Positions 35,715 to 44,679 of a DNA stretch of 64,000 bases are shown here, piece by piece. The stretch comes from Planctomycetota bacterium. GTDB taxonomy: Bacteria; Planctomycetota; B15-G4. The translations under genes were made by a program, and so were the position numbers. Every line of letters starts with the position of its first letter. Position 1 is the stretch's first letter. Location of the stretch: contig BQJR01000003.1 in NCBI GenBank assembly GCA_021604805.1, forward strand, positions 868,001 to 932,000. The letters run 5' to 3'. Under the pieces are notes generated by a model, which saw only the letters and a program-made list of their open reading frames with translations, made no database searches and was not told the origin of the DNA.

Positions 35715-37067
35715 ATGAGTCGCACTCGTGTGCTCGTCGCCAGCGCAGACGCAGGCTTGCGTCGACACTTCGAACTCGTGTGCGGCGAGCGCGACTACGA
35801 GTACATCATCGCCGAGAGCGATGAGCAGGTGCACAAGGCGCACGACAGCATGCACCCTTCGTTGGTCGTGGTGGACCTCGACGGCCCGGGCCGCGACGGC
35901 GTGCGCTTGTTGCGCGCACTCGCCGAGCGTCACTGCAACGTGCCGGTCGTGATCAGCGGCTCCTGCGACGTGCGCACCATGGCCGCCGCGCAACGCGTGG
36001 GCAGCAAGCACGGTCTGTGCATGGCCAAGCCGCTCTACGAACGCAACAACGCGCGCTCCATCGGCCGCTGCATGCTCGACGCGCTCTCGGTGAACGACCA
36101 CGAGATCACCGCCGAAGACCTGCAGCGCGCGCTCGACGAGAACCAGTTCGAGCTGAACTACCAACCGCTCGTGGACCTCAGCACCGAGAGCGTGCACGGC
36201 TGCGAAGTGCTGCTGCGCTGGGACCACCCCGTGTTCGGCCCGATCAGCCCCGAGAAGGTGATCCCCTTCGCTGAGCAACACAAACTCATCGGCCCGCTCA
36301 CCGAGTGGATCGTGCGCAACGCGCTCGAGCAGTACACGCAGTGGTCGCGCCAAGGCTGGAACTTCCGGATCGCGATCAACGTGGAGGCCGACGGCTTGCG
36401 CGACGCGATGTTCGCCGACCGCATCGTGGCGATCGTGCACGAGACCGGCGTGTCCCCCGATCGCGTGATCCTCGAAGTCACCGAAAGCCAGACGATCACC
36501 GAGGAAGTCGAGGTGCTCGAGACGCTCACCCGTCTGCGCCTCACCGGCATCGAGCTCGCCATCGACGACTTCGGCACCGGCTACTCCTCGCTCGGCCGTC
36601 TGCATCAGCTGCCCTTCACCGAACTCAAGATCGACAAGTCCTTCGTGATCGACGCCGAGAGTGACCCCAACTGCGAGGTCATCGTGCGCGCGATCTCCGA
36701 ACTCGGTCACCAGCTCGGCATGTTGGTCGTGGCCGAGGGCGTGGCCAGCCGCGAAGCTTGGGAGTTCGTGCAGACGCTCAAGTGCGACGTCGCCCAAGGC
36801 TTCTTCATCAGTCGCGGCATGCCCGCCGCTGAGTTCACCAACTGGCTCTACCGCTGGGGCGTGACGCACAGCGTGAACGGTCGCGAGCTGGGCCAAGCCG
36901 GCCAACCGCATCGCGAGCCGCAGCACGAGCCGGCCAAGCCGAGCGGCGCCGAGCTGCCGTTCACCCCGCAGCAGGCCCTGCACGACCAGACCTCGCTGAG
37001 CGTGGGCCCGCCGCGCCCGATGCAGCAGCACGACGGCGAAGAGTCGCCCCGGCCGCAGGTCGGCTGA
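35715..37067 (+). CDS. Receiver-EAL protein, putative c-di-GMP phosphodiesterase
   Basis: 450 residues. An N-terminal response-regulator receiver (about 1-120) has an acidic phospho-acceptor in VVVDLDGPGRDG. The EAL domain (about 135-385) hydrolyses c-di-GMP to pGpG. Catalytic signatures: CEVLLRW in place of EALLRW, NVEADG, EVTES, IDDFGTGYSSL with the metal DD pair, LKIDKSFV and QGFFIS. The general base Glu is in VVAEGV. The C-terminal 60 residues are a disordered Pro/Gln tail. The EAL motif is read as EVL, a tolerated variant. No DNA-binding domain. A partner kinase is not nearby. Confidence 0.9.
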   Translation: MSRTRVLVASADAGLRRHFELVCGERDYEYIIAESDEQVHKAHDSMHPSLVVVDLDGPGRDGVRLLRALAERHCNVPVVISGSCDVRTMAAAQRVGSKHGLCMAKPLYERNNARSIGRCMLDALSVNDHEITAEDLQRALDENQFELNYQPLVDLSTESVHGCEVLLRWDHPVFGPISPEKVIPFAEQHKLIGPLTEWIVRNALEQYTQWSRQGWNFRIAINVEADGLRDAMFADRIVAIVHETGVSPDRVILEVTESQTITEEVEVLETLTRLRLTGIELAIDDFGTGYSSLGRLHQLPFTELKIDKSFVIDAESDPNCEVIVRAISELGHQLGMLVVAEGVASREAWEFVQTLKCDVAQGFFISRGMPAAEFTNWLYRWGVTHSVNGRELGQAGQPHREPQHEPAKPSGAELPFTPQQALHDQTSLSVGPPRPMQQHDGEESPRPQVG

Positions 37068-37201
37068 GCACGGCCGCGGCCCGTTCGGGCTGCGCCGCGC
37101 GACCTGGGATCCGGCCCGCAGGACGCTGCGCCTCGATCGAGGCGTCTTGGCACTGAAAGTCTTCAGCGCCCGCGCGTCCCCAGGCGTACACCAGCCGGAC
37201 C

Positions 37202-37783
37202 ATGAGCTCGCCCCCTTCCTCCGATCCGGTCGACGCACTGTTGGTCAGCGCCCTGCTGGCCGGCCACGCCGACGCTCTCGATCGCTGGTACCGGAGCGAG
37301 CACCCGGTGGTCCACCGCCTCTGCCTCGGTTTCCTGGCTCACGCCCACGAAGCCGACGACGCCGCTCAGGACGCCATGCTCCACTTGCTCGACCGCCTCG
37401 AACGCTACGACCCGCAACGCGCCTACACCGCGTGGCGCAACACGGTGGTGCTCAACCACTGTCGCGATCGTCGGCGGCGGGGGCAGACGCGCGACCGGCA
37501 CGAGCAGCACGGCGCCGAGAGCAGCTTGCCGCACGCCTTGCCGTCACCGGAAGACGCGGCCACCTCCAAGGAACGCGCCGCGATCTTGCACGCGGCATTG
37601 AGCGCGCTGAGCGAGCGCGAACGTGAGGCCTTCGTGCTGCGCGACCTCGAGCAACGTGACACGCGCGAAGTCGCGACCACGCTCGGCATCAGCGAGAGCT
37701 CGGTGCGTTCGCTGCTCACGCTCGCGCGTCGGCGCTTGCGCACGCTGCTCGCGCCGCGCCTGCCGGAGATGCAAGCACGATGA
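37202..37783 (+). CDS. ECF-type RNA polymerase sigma factor
   Basis: 193 residues. Region 2 is at about 15-85 (DALDRWYRSEHPVVHRLCLG, then DDAAQDAMLHLLDRLERYDP) and region 4 at about 125-180 (LSEREREAFVLRDLEQ, then STLG-type helix SESSVRSLLTLARRRLR). It is coupled by ATGA to a single-pass membrane protein that is probably its anti-sigma factor, and then to a secretin-like gene. Confidence 0.92.
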   Translation: MSSPPSSDPVDALLVSALLAGHADALDRWYRSEHPVVHRLCLGFLAHAHEADDAAQDAMLHLLDRLERYDPQRAYTAWRNTVVLNHCRDRRRRGQTRDRHEQHGAESSLPHALPSPEDAATSKERAAILHAALSALSEREREAFVLRDLEQRDTREVATTLGISESSVRSLLTLARRRLRTLLAPRLPEMQAR

Positions 37784-38376
37784 GCGAGCGTCGCGAAGAC
37801 AACAAGCTGCCGGGCGCGCACGCTGAGCGCTCGCAACAGGAAGCCGGTTCGGCACGCGAGCACGAGGAGCGCGTCACCGATCCCGAGGGGCTCACGAGCG
37901 ACATCGTCGACGTGCTCGGTGCCGCCTGGCGCGAACAGCGCGCACCCGACGCCACCCCCACCCTCGCCGCGAGCGACGCCGCCACGCGCGACAGCGTGCG
38001 CTGGATGCAAGACAGCTGGGCTCAGCTGCAAGCGCCACCGGTCGAGGTGCCCGCGGCGCTGCGGCAACGTGTCCAACGAGGGCGCGCGCCCGTGCTCGCT
38101 TGGCGGCGTCACGCGGCGGCCGCCGCCCTGTTGCTGAGCGTCGGCCTCGCCTTGCGCTTCGGCGCGGGCTGGCTCCCGCCGCGCGCGCTCGTGGATCGCG
38201 GGCGCGATCTCGGGCCCTCGCAGGACGTCGCGCACGACAGCGATCGCCCGCGCCTCGTGGCCGCCCACGCCGACCACATCGAGCTGCGCTCCGGGCCCGT
38301 GCGCCTGCTGCTGGTCACCGCCACCGAATCCCCGCCCCACGACACCAACCCCTCCTTTGGGAGTGATCTCCGATGA
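37780..38376 (+). CDS. Single-pass membrane protein, probable anti-sigma factor
   Basis: 198 residues. A polar N-terminal cytosolic region (1-105), Arg-rich before the helix, is followed by one membrane helix at about 110-130 (AAAAALLLSVGLALRFGAG) and a short exported tail. No zinc-finger HxxxCxxC motif is seen. The role as anti-sigma is inferred from its place directly after the ECF gene, with ATGA overlaps on both sides. Confidence 0.65.
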   Translation: MSERREDNKLPGAHAERSQQEAGSAREHEERVTDPEGLTSDIVDVLGAAWREQRAPDATPTLAASDAATRDSVRWMQDSWAQLQAPPVEVPAALRQRVQRGRAPVLAWRRHAAAAALLLSVGLALRFGAGWLPPRALVDRGRDLGPSQDVAHDSDRPRLVAAHADHIELRSGPVRLLLVTATESPPHDTNPSFGSDLR

Positions 38377-39383
38377 CGAACTTCACACCGCTGCGCTCGA
38401 TCGCCTTCGCCGCGCTGCTCAACCTCGTGCTCTTCAGCTTGCCGATCCACGCGCAGGATGCCGACACACCGCGCACGCAGCCCGCCAGCGAGAGCATCTC
38501 TGCGGACCTGCTCGAGCTGGCGCACTACCGGTCCGAGAACACGAGCGCGCGCGAACTCGCCAAGGTGGCCGAGCGCCTCTTCGGTCGGAAGATCAAGGTG
38601 CAGCGCGACGACGTGACCAGCGAATCCGTGCAGAACATCCAGCTGCTCGGCGACACGATCCTGATCTTCGACGAAGCGCAGCGCGTGGAGCAACTCGTGC
38701 GTCGCCTCTCAGCGCTCGACGCCATCAGCGAGCTCGACCCCCACCTGAAAGCCAGCGAGATCGCGCCCTACGAAACGATCAACTGGTCACCCAGCTACGT
38801 GTCCTTGCGCGATGCGTCGGTCGCGCTGAGCAGCTACCGTCGCCCACTCCCGCACGCCGCCAACATGCAGAACATCACTGAGGTCGACGAACGCAACTCA
38901 CTCATCCTGCGCGACGAACCGAGCAACCTCGCAGGCATGACCAAAGTGCTCGCCGAACTCGACACACCCGCGCCCGAACTGAACGTCACGGCCATCGTGG
39001 TGCAAGGCAGCAACAGCGGTTCGAGCGCGAGCGATCCGATGCTTCCCGCCGAGCTCGATCTGCACCTCAAGCAGCTGCTGCCCTTCCAGTTCTATGAGGT
39101 GCTCAGCCTGGGGCTCGTGCGCACGTCCACGCGCGTGCAGGTCGTGCGCGTGTCGATGCCCGGCGAAGACGACGTGAACTATGAACTCGACCTGCTCCCC
39201 GAGGCCTTCGACGCCAAGACCGGCACGCTCACGGCCGAGGTGCACTTCAAGGGCAGCGATCGCCGAGGCATCCAGACGCGCACGCAGATCCCGCTCAACG
39301 AGTACACGGTGATCGGCGCCTCGGGAGCCCAACCCTTGCTGGTGATCATCAAGCTCAGCTCGGTGAGTGCCGAAGCCCATTGA
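38373..39383 (+). CDS. Exported protein with secretin N-domain-like repeats
   Basis: 336 residues. Signal peptide (1-27). The mature part holds two N0/N1-type units of secretins, with KVAERLFGRKIKVQRDDV and QNIQLLGDTILIFDEAQRVEQLVRRLSALD near the start, and NITEVDERNSLILRDEPSNLAGMTKVLAELDTPAPEL in the middle. The C-terminal third is beta-rich and lacks the secretin barrel motif. Such short proteins are common in planctomycetes beside ECF operons; the partner is unknown. Confidence 0.75.
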   Translation: MTNFTPLRSIAFAALLNLVLFSLPIHAQDADTPRTQPASESISADLLELAHYRSENTSARELAKVAERLFGRKIKVQRDDVTSESVQNIQLLGDTILIFDEAQRVEQLVRRLSALDAISELDPHLKASEIAPYETINWSPSYVSLRDASVALSSYRRPLPHAANMQNITEVDERNSLILRDEPSNLAGMTKVLAELDTPAPELNVTAIVVQGSNSGSSASDPMLPAELDLHLKQLLPFQFYEVLSLGLVRTSTRVQVVRVSMPGEDDVNYELDLLPEAFDAKTGTLTAEVHFKGSDRRGIQTRTQIPLNEYTVIGASGAQPLLVIIKLSSVSAEAH

Positions 39384-39537
39384 GCGCAGGCTTTCCGAGT
39401 TCAAGGCGCGGGTCAGCTCACTGTCGGACACGGCGCCGCTGAGCAAGGATCGAGCGCTGGTAACGAGGGGTAGCTCCGGGAATGTCTCGGGGCTGCCCCT
39501 TGACCGTTTCGTGGCGCGGAGTGTCTCCTGTTACGAG

Positions 39538-39900
39538 ATGTTGCCCGCCGACACACTCCGCCGCGTCCTGGCCCTGAGCCTCGCCCTCGCCGCCCTCCTG
39601 GGTGGCGACGTGCTGCACAGTTTCGCGCACGACGGCGAGCTGCGGCCCAGCGAAGTCGACGCGCAAGTTCATGGCGACGACTGCGAACACGGTGTCGACG
39701 TGGAGAGCACCCCGCACGACGCGCACTGTCTCTATTGCAGCAACCCGGGCGCCAAGCGGGTCGACTTGCCGGCGCACTGCCTGCCGGGTCTCGCGAGTGC
39801 CGCGCCGATCGGGTGGCACACGCAACGCGACACCGACCTGCCGAGCGAGCGCACAGGTTGCGCGCCCCTCGGCGCCAGGGCTCCTCCACAGGGCACGTGA
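39538..39900 (+). CDS. Cys/His-rich secreted protein at the head of the metal-uptake locus
   Basis: 120 residues. Signal-like helix (about 9-25). The mature part is rich in His, Cys and Asp: HSFAHDGE, HGDDCEHG, HDAHCLYC and further Cys near the end. This resembles DUF2946-type proteins often found next to copper or zinc genes. It lies 79 bp before the outer-membrane barrel and ZnuABC genes, suggesting metal binding in the periplasm. Start at 39538 chosen since the signal helix follows; no strong ribosome-binding site. Confidence 0.6.
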   Translation: MLPADTLRRVLALSLALAALLGGDVLHSFAHDGELRPSEVDAQVHGDDCEHGVDVESTPHDAHCLYCSNPGAKRVDLPAHCLPGLASAAPIGWHTQRDTDLPSERTGCAPLGARAPPQGT

Positions 39901-39979
39901 CTGTTCTCGCCGGCTCCGGTCGGCGCTCGTCACGATTCACGCCGCGCTTGGCGGCGACCCTGACTTGGAGTTCCCATCC

Positions 39980-41401
39980 ATGTTGCATCCTGTTGATCCG
40001 GGCGCCTGTGCGCCCACCCCACGGCGTTCGCGCCGACCGCTCGTGAGCCTCGTCGGCTTACTGAGCTTGTTCCTTGCCGGCACCACCCGTGCACAAGAAG
40101 ACCCCGTCGAAGCCTTGGCGAGCGCGTTGCGTGAAGCGCTCGCCACGATCGAGAGACTCGAAGCGCGCATCGCCGCTCTCGAAGAAGGCGCAGCACCCAC
40201 CTCGGATTCCGAGGCCGACCAACTCGAGGCACAACTGCGCGCCTTGATCGTGGACGACCCGGCAACACAGCCGCAGCGCACGATCTTCCCGTCAGCAAGC
40301 AACCCACGCATCGGCGTGTTCATGGACGCCCTGGCCGAAGCCGGCAACGGCGAGGAAGAGCTCGGCGACGGCGACCGTTTCTCGCTGCGCGAAACCGAGA
40401 TCGACTTCCGCATGCCGATCTCGCCCTTCGCCGAGGGCGTGCTCGTGGCCGTGCACGAAGACGCCGGCAACAACGAGTTCGAGTCGCTCGTGGAAGAAGG
40501 CTATGCCGACATCTCCTGGTCGGGCCTGTTCCACAACGACACCGCGCTGCGCTCGCGCCTCGGCCGCTTCCGCGTGGGCTTCGGCAAGGACAACCGCCTG
40601 CACCTGCACGACCTCCCGCAGGCTGATCGCAACCTCGCCACCCAGTACCAGCTCGGCGGCGAAGGTGTGATCGGCGACGGCATCGAGTTCTCCATGCCGC
40701 TCGCCCACAGCGATTCCGCCGACGGGCTCGGCGCCACCACGAGCGCGAGCCTCGCCTTCGTGAACGGCGAGCTGTTCACCGGCGAGGAAGGCATCCTCGG
40801 TGAACGCGCTGAAGACGACGGCCTCGAGATCGACTCCGACGCCCCGCTGATCGTGGGCCGCGTCACGCACTACCGCGAACTCGACGCGCGTTCCGACCTC
40901 GAGTTCGGCGCGAGCTTCATCACCAACATGGGCAGCGACACGATCACCACCGACGCCGGCAACGAGATCACGCCGCGTGCCTACGGCGCCGACATCACTT
41001 GGCGTCAACGCGGCGACGAAACGCTGGTGGGCTCCTGGTTGCTGCAGGGCGAATACCTGCAGACGGACTTCCAAGCCACCGGCCCCGCGAACCCGAGCTT
41101 CCCGAACACCGACGAGACGAACCACGGCTTCGCGCTCACAGCGCAACGCCAGATGTCGATGAACACCTACCTCGGCGTGCGCCTCGATCGCACCGACATG
41201 CTCGCCAGCGCAGGCGAAGTGGAAGGCGTGTCGCCGTACTTCTCGTGGTACCCCACCGAGTTCTTCCGCGTGCGCACGCAAGCGCAGTATCTCAGCATGC
41301 GCGACGACGCCACCGCCGACGACAGCATCACGCGCCTGCTGTTCCAGTTCACCTGGAACTTCGGCGCGCACATGCCGCACCCTTACTGGACCAACCTCTG
41401 A
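39980..41401 (+). CDS. Outer-membrane beta-barrel protein of the ZnuABC locus
   Basis: 473 residues. A signal peptide after a basic N-terminus (about 20-38) precedes a coiled coil (about 42-72, LASALREALATIERLEARIAALEEG) that may contact peptidoglycan. A long series of alternating beta strands follows, ending with FQFTWNFGAHMPHPYW, a typical barrel C-terminus with an aromatic end. Probably a metal-induced porin or channel for Zn2+ or Mn2+ entry. GGAG lies 9 bases before the ATG. The ZnuA-type gene follows 14 bp later. Confidence 0.8.
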   Translation: MLHPVDPGACAPTPRRSRRPLVSLVGLLSLFLAGTTRAQEDPVEALASALREALATIERLEARIAALEEGAAPTSDSEADQLEAQLRALIVDDPATQPQRTIFPSASNPRIGVFMDALAEAGNGEEELGDGDRFSLRETEIDFRMPISPFAEGVLVAVHEDAGNNEFESLVEEGYADISWSGLFHNDTALRSRLGRFRVGFGKDNRLHLHDLPQADRNLATQYQLGGEGVIGDGIEFSMPLAHSDSADGLGATTSASLAFVNGELFTGEEGILGERAEDDGLEIDSDAPLIVGRVTHYRELDARSDLEFGASFITNMGSDTITTDAGNEITPRAYGADITWRQRGDETLVGSWLLQGEYLQTDFQATGPANPSFPNTDETNHGFALTAQRQMSMNTYLGVRLDRTDMLASAGEVEGVSPYFSWYPTEFFRVRTQAQYLSMRDDATADDSITRLLFQFTWNFGAHMPHPYWTNL

Positions 41402-41415
41402 CCCGGAGCCGAACC

Positions 41416-42366
41416 ATGCAACTCTTCATGACCTGCGTGCTCCTGCTCGGAGCGCTTTCACCCACCACCCACGCTCAAGACTCGAGTGAGTCCACGGGCG
41501 ACAGCGCGAAGCTGCGCGTCATCGCCACGATCCCGACTTACGGGCTGCTGGCCGAAGAACTGGGGCAAGACCTCGTCGAGGTCATCACCGTGTGTCGCCC
41601 CGGACAAGACCTGCACGGCGTGATGGCCACGCCGGCCTTCATGGCGCGCGTGCGCAGCTCCGACCTGTTGTTCTACACCGGGCTCGATGCGGAGCTCTGG
41701 CTCGACGGCATGTTGCGCGGCGCGGGCGCCGTGAACCTGTTGCCGGGTAACCCGAACGCCATCGTGATGAGCACAGGCGTGCCGCTGAAGGAAGTGCCCG
41801 CGATCCTGGATCGCAGTCAGGGCGACGTGCACGCCTTCGGCAACCCGCACATGTGGACCGACCCGCTCGTGGTGCGCGACATGGCCACCCGCGTGGGCGA
41901 CGCGCTCGTGCGCCTGCTGCCCGAACACGCCGAGGTGATCCGCGACCGCGAGGAAGCCTTCCGCTTACGGCTCACCAAGGCGCTCGTGCGTTGGCTCACC
42001 GACTACGCGTCGCTGGCGAACACACCGCTCGTCACTTACCACCAGTCGTGGCGCTACTTCCTGGACCGCTTCCGCCTCGTGCGCGTGGGCACGCTCGAAC
42101 CCAAGCCGCGCGTGATGCCCACGAGCGGACACCTCACGAAGCTCGTGGAGACCATGCAGGCTCGCGACGTGAAGCTCGTGATCCGCGAGCCGTGGCAGCA
42201 CCCGCAGGCCTCGGAGTTCGTGGCTGAGCGTGTCGACGTCACGGTGCTCGCGCTCTCCACGCATCCCGGCTGGCCCGAAGGCACCGGCATCATCGAGCAC
42301 TTCGAGCACAACCTGGCCGAGATCGCGCGCGCGCTGGACCTCCCCGTGAGTGATCCCGGCGAGTGA
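41416..42366 (+). CDS. znuA: Periplasmic metal-binding protein of a ZnuABC-type transporter
   Basis: 316 residues. Signal peptide (1-20). The SBP cluster 9 fold is recognisable: LRVIATIPTYGLLAEELG, the metal-site His in DLHGVMATP at about 71, NPHMWTDPLVV at about 143-153, and TYHQSWRYFLDRF at about 205-217. The late STHPGW holds a fourth candidate ligand. His-rich loops of the high-affinity zinc type are absent, so manganese cannot be excluded. Its stop overlaps the ATPase gene as GTGA. Confidence 0.85.
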   Translation: MQLFMTCVLLLGALSPTTHAQDSSESTGDSAKLRVIATIPTYGLLAEELGQDLVEVITVCRPGQDLHGVMATPAFMARVRSSDLLFYTGLDAELWLDGMLRGAGAVNLLPGNPNAIVMSTGVPLKEVPAILDRSQGDVHAFGNPHMWTDPLVVRDMATRVGDALVRLLPEHAEVIRDREEAFRLRLTKALVRWLTDYASLANTPLVTYHQSWRYFLDRFRLVRVGTLEPKPRVMPTSGHLTKLVETMQARDVKLVIREPWQHPQASEFVAERVDVTVLALSTHPGWPEGTGIIEHFEHNLAEIARALDLPVSDPGE

Positions 42367-43139
42367 GCGAGGCGCGCGACATGGCCTTGCTGCGCGTGAA
42401 CGACCTCGCGGTGGGTTACCGCCGCGGGGTCGATGTGCTCAGCGAGGTGTCGCTGGTCGTGCGTCGCGGCGAACTCACGGCGCTCGTCGGGCGCAACGGC
42501 TCGGGCAAGACGACGCTGATGCGCGCCGTGCTCGGCTTGCTGCCCGCGCGACGCGGACGCATGGAGTTCGCGGGTGGCGCGCGGCCGCGCGTGGGCTACG
42601 TCCCGCAGGCGGATCGCAGCGAGATGCGCTTTCCCGTGAGCGCGCTCGAAGTCGTGCTCATGGGGCTCACGCCGGGGCTCGGCGCGCTGGCTCGCGCGGG
42701 GGCGAGTGGGCACGCGGCGGCGCTGGCCTCGCTCGATCGCCTGCACGTGGCCGACCTCGCGTCGCAACGTTTCAGTGCGCTCTCGGGTGGACAGCGTCAG
42801 CGCGTGTTGCTGGCGCGCGCACTCGTGCACGAACCCGAACTGCTCGCGCTCGACGAGCCCGTGCGCGGCCTCGACCTGCCCAGCGCGGCAAGTCTCGTAC
42901 AGCTGCTCGTGCGCGAGGCGCGTGAGCGCAACGTGGCCGTGCTCGTGGCCACGCACACGCTCGACCTCGTGGCAAACCACGCCGACAGCGTCGCGCTCTT
43001 CCGGGAAGGTCGCTGCGCGTTCGGGCCCGCGCGCGAGATGTTCACCGACGCCGTGCTCAGCGAGCACCACGACGCGCCGGTGATGGTGCGCGAAGTCGAA
43101 GGCCAGCGCGTGGTGCTGCCGGGGCGTCCCAAATGCTGA
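42363..43139 (+). CDS. znuC: Metal ABC transporter ATP-binding protein
   Basis: 258 residues. Walker A GRNGSGKTTLMRAVLG at about 41-56, Q-loop YVPQADRSEMRFPVSALEVV, signature LSGGQRQRVLLARALVHEP at about 138-156 and Walker B LLALDEPVRGLDLP. The GTG at 42363 overlaps the znuA stop; an ATG at 42381 is an alternative start. It overlaps the permease gene by 7 bp. Confidence 0.93.
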   Translation: MSEARDMALLRVNDLAVGYRRGVDVLSEVSLVVRRGELTALVGRNGSGKTTLMRAVLGLLPARRGRMEFAGGARPRVGYVPQADRSEMRFPVSALEVVLMGLTPGLGALARAGASGHAAALASLDRLHVADLASQRFSALSGGQRQRVLLARALVHEPELLALDEPVRGLDLPSAASLVQLLVREARERNVAVLVATHTLDLVANHADSVALFREGRCAFGPAREMFTDAVLSEHHDAPVMVREVEGQRVVLPGRPKC

Positions 43140-44416
43140 CCGCCGTGATCGACATGCTCTTCGGCTCGCTGCCCGGCGCGGTCGAGACCGGTTTGATCGC
43201 CGGCGCGCTGCTGCCGCTGCTCGGCATGTGGGTCGTGCTGCAGCGCGTGGTGTTCTTGGGCGTCACCCTCGCGCAGGTCGCGGCGGCGGGTGTCGCGTTG
43301 GGGCTCGTGCTCGGCTGGCCGGTGTTGCCGCTGGGCATCGGTCTCACGCTGGCGGTGGTGGCGAGCGGGTTCGTCGGCGGCGATCGCGGCGGCCGCTGGA
43401 CCGACAGCTCGCTGGGCGCTCTGTTCTGCGCGGCGTCGGCGCTGTCCTTGCTGTTCATCTCGCGTTCGCCCGCCGAGCTCGACGAAGTGCAACACGTGCT
43501 GCACGGCAACCTGATCTTCGCCAGTGAGAGCGACGCTGCCTTCCTCGGCGCCGCGCTGGTCGTGGCTGTGTTGCTGCTCGTCGCCTTCTTCAAGCAACTG
43601 TTGCTGGCGAGCTTCGACCTCGAGACGGCGTCGGCCCTGGGCCTGCGCGCGCGCGGCTGGATGGCCCTGCTCTTCGGCGTGCTCGCTGTGGTGCTCGCGC
43701 TCTCCATGCGCACCACGGGTTCGCTGCTCAGCTTCGCGATGCTCGTGCTGCCGCCATTGGCCGCGCTGCGCTTGCAGCTCGGTCTGCGTGCGAGCTTCGT
43801 GGGCGCGAGCGTGCTGGGTCTGCTCGGCACAGCCGCCGGACTCGCGCTGGCCTTCCACGCCGACTTGCACTTGGAGTCGTCGATCACGCTGTGCTTGTTC
43901 TTGTTGATCCCGGTGTGCGCGGGCTGGGCACGTCACCCGCTGATCGGCGTGGCGCTCGCCGGCGCGCTCTTGTTCGGCGGCCTGCAACTCGAGCCGATCG
44001 AGACCGAGCCACACCATCACCACGCAACCGACGACGCCGATCAAGCCGACCGCTGGCATCTCGACGCGCACCTGTCCGCCCGAGCCGAAGGCGACGCCCT
44101 GCGCGTGGACTGGGTGCTCGACGTGTTGCGCCCGGCACTGCCCGGCGCGGATCCCGTGTCCGCTCCGCAAGCCGACGACGACCCCTTCCCCGCAAGCCTC
44201 TGGCTCGTGATCACCGGCGACGGGCTGTTCCACGAACACGAACTCCTCCACCACGCCGACGAGTTGCCGCGCGGCACGAGCCAGCACAGCGGCAGCTTCC
44301 TCGTGGAAGGCGCGCCCGCGCAAGGCCACGTGGACGGCCAACTCTGGAGCGCCTCGATGCTGGAAGGCGAGCCGCTGGCCGGCGACCGCGCGAATGTGGC
44401 GGGGTGTGATCTGTAG
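43133..44416 (+). CDS. znuB: Metal ABC permease with His-rich C-terminal extension
   Basis: 427 residues. The first 280 form a ZnuB/MntB-type permease of about nine helices (GLIAGALLPLLGMWVVLQR, then ALGLRARGWMALLFGVLAVV). The family usually ends there. An extra exported or cytosolic tail of about 145 residues follows, starting with EPIETEPHHHHATDDADQ, then HLDAHLSA, and a beta-like region LWLVITGDGLFHEHELLHHADEL. The His clusters suggest metal binding or sensing fused to the permease. No stop-codon error is involved; the frame is open throughout. Confidence 0.85.
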   Translation: MLTAVIDMLFGSLPGAVETGLIAGALLPLLGMWVVLQRVVFLGVTLAQVAAAGVALGLVLGWPVLPLGIGLTLAVVASGFVGGDRGGRWTDSSLGALFCAASALSLLFISRSPAELDEVQHVLHGNLIFASESDAAFLGAALVVAVLLLVAFFKQLLLASFDLETASALGLRARGWMALLFGVLAVVLALSMRTTGSLLSFAMLVLPPLAALRLQLGLRASFVGASVLGLLGTAAGLALAFHADLHLESSITLCLFLLIPVCAGWARHPLIGVALAGALLFGGLQLEPIETEPHHHHATDDADQADRWHLDAHLSARAEGDALRVDWVLDVLRPALPGADPVSAPQADDDPFPASLWLVITGDGLFHEHELLHHADELPRGTSQHSGSFLVEGAPAQGHVDGQLWSASMLEGEPLAGDRANVAGCDL

Positions 44417-44679
44417 CGGCGAGCTGGCTGGCTCCGCGTGTCACAGCTGCGACGCGCGGCTTGTTTCTGAAACCGAGCCGCCTCAATCCGTAAACTAGTG
44501 CCTCGCTCGCGCCGCCCCGACGCTTGCGGCTTGCTGCACCGCCCCCGGACTGTCCCGGAACGCCGCGCACCGCGAGCTTCTTCAAAGTCTCGGCGCACCA
44601 CCCCACGCAGCACCTCAGCGCGCCAAGCCTCTGCGGCGCGCACCCCCCCACACCACGCCACTTGGCGGGAGTTGCCTTC

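Noticed and set aside
39384..39537. Zur or Fur box ahead of the metal-uptake locus
   Set aside because: No convincing palindrome of the known Zur or Fur type was found, although regulation by metal is expected.
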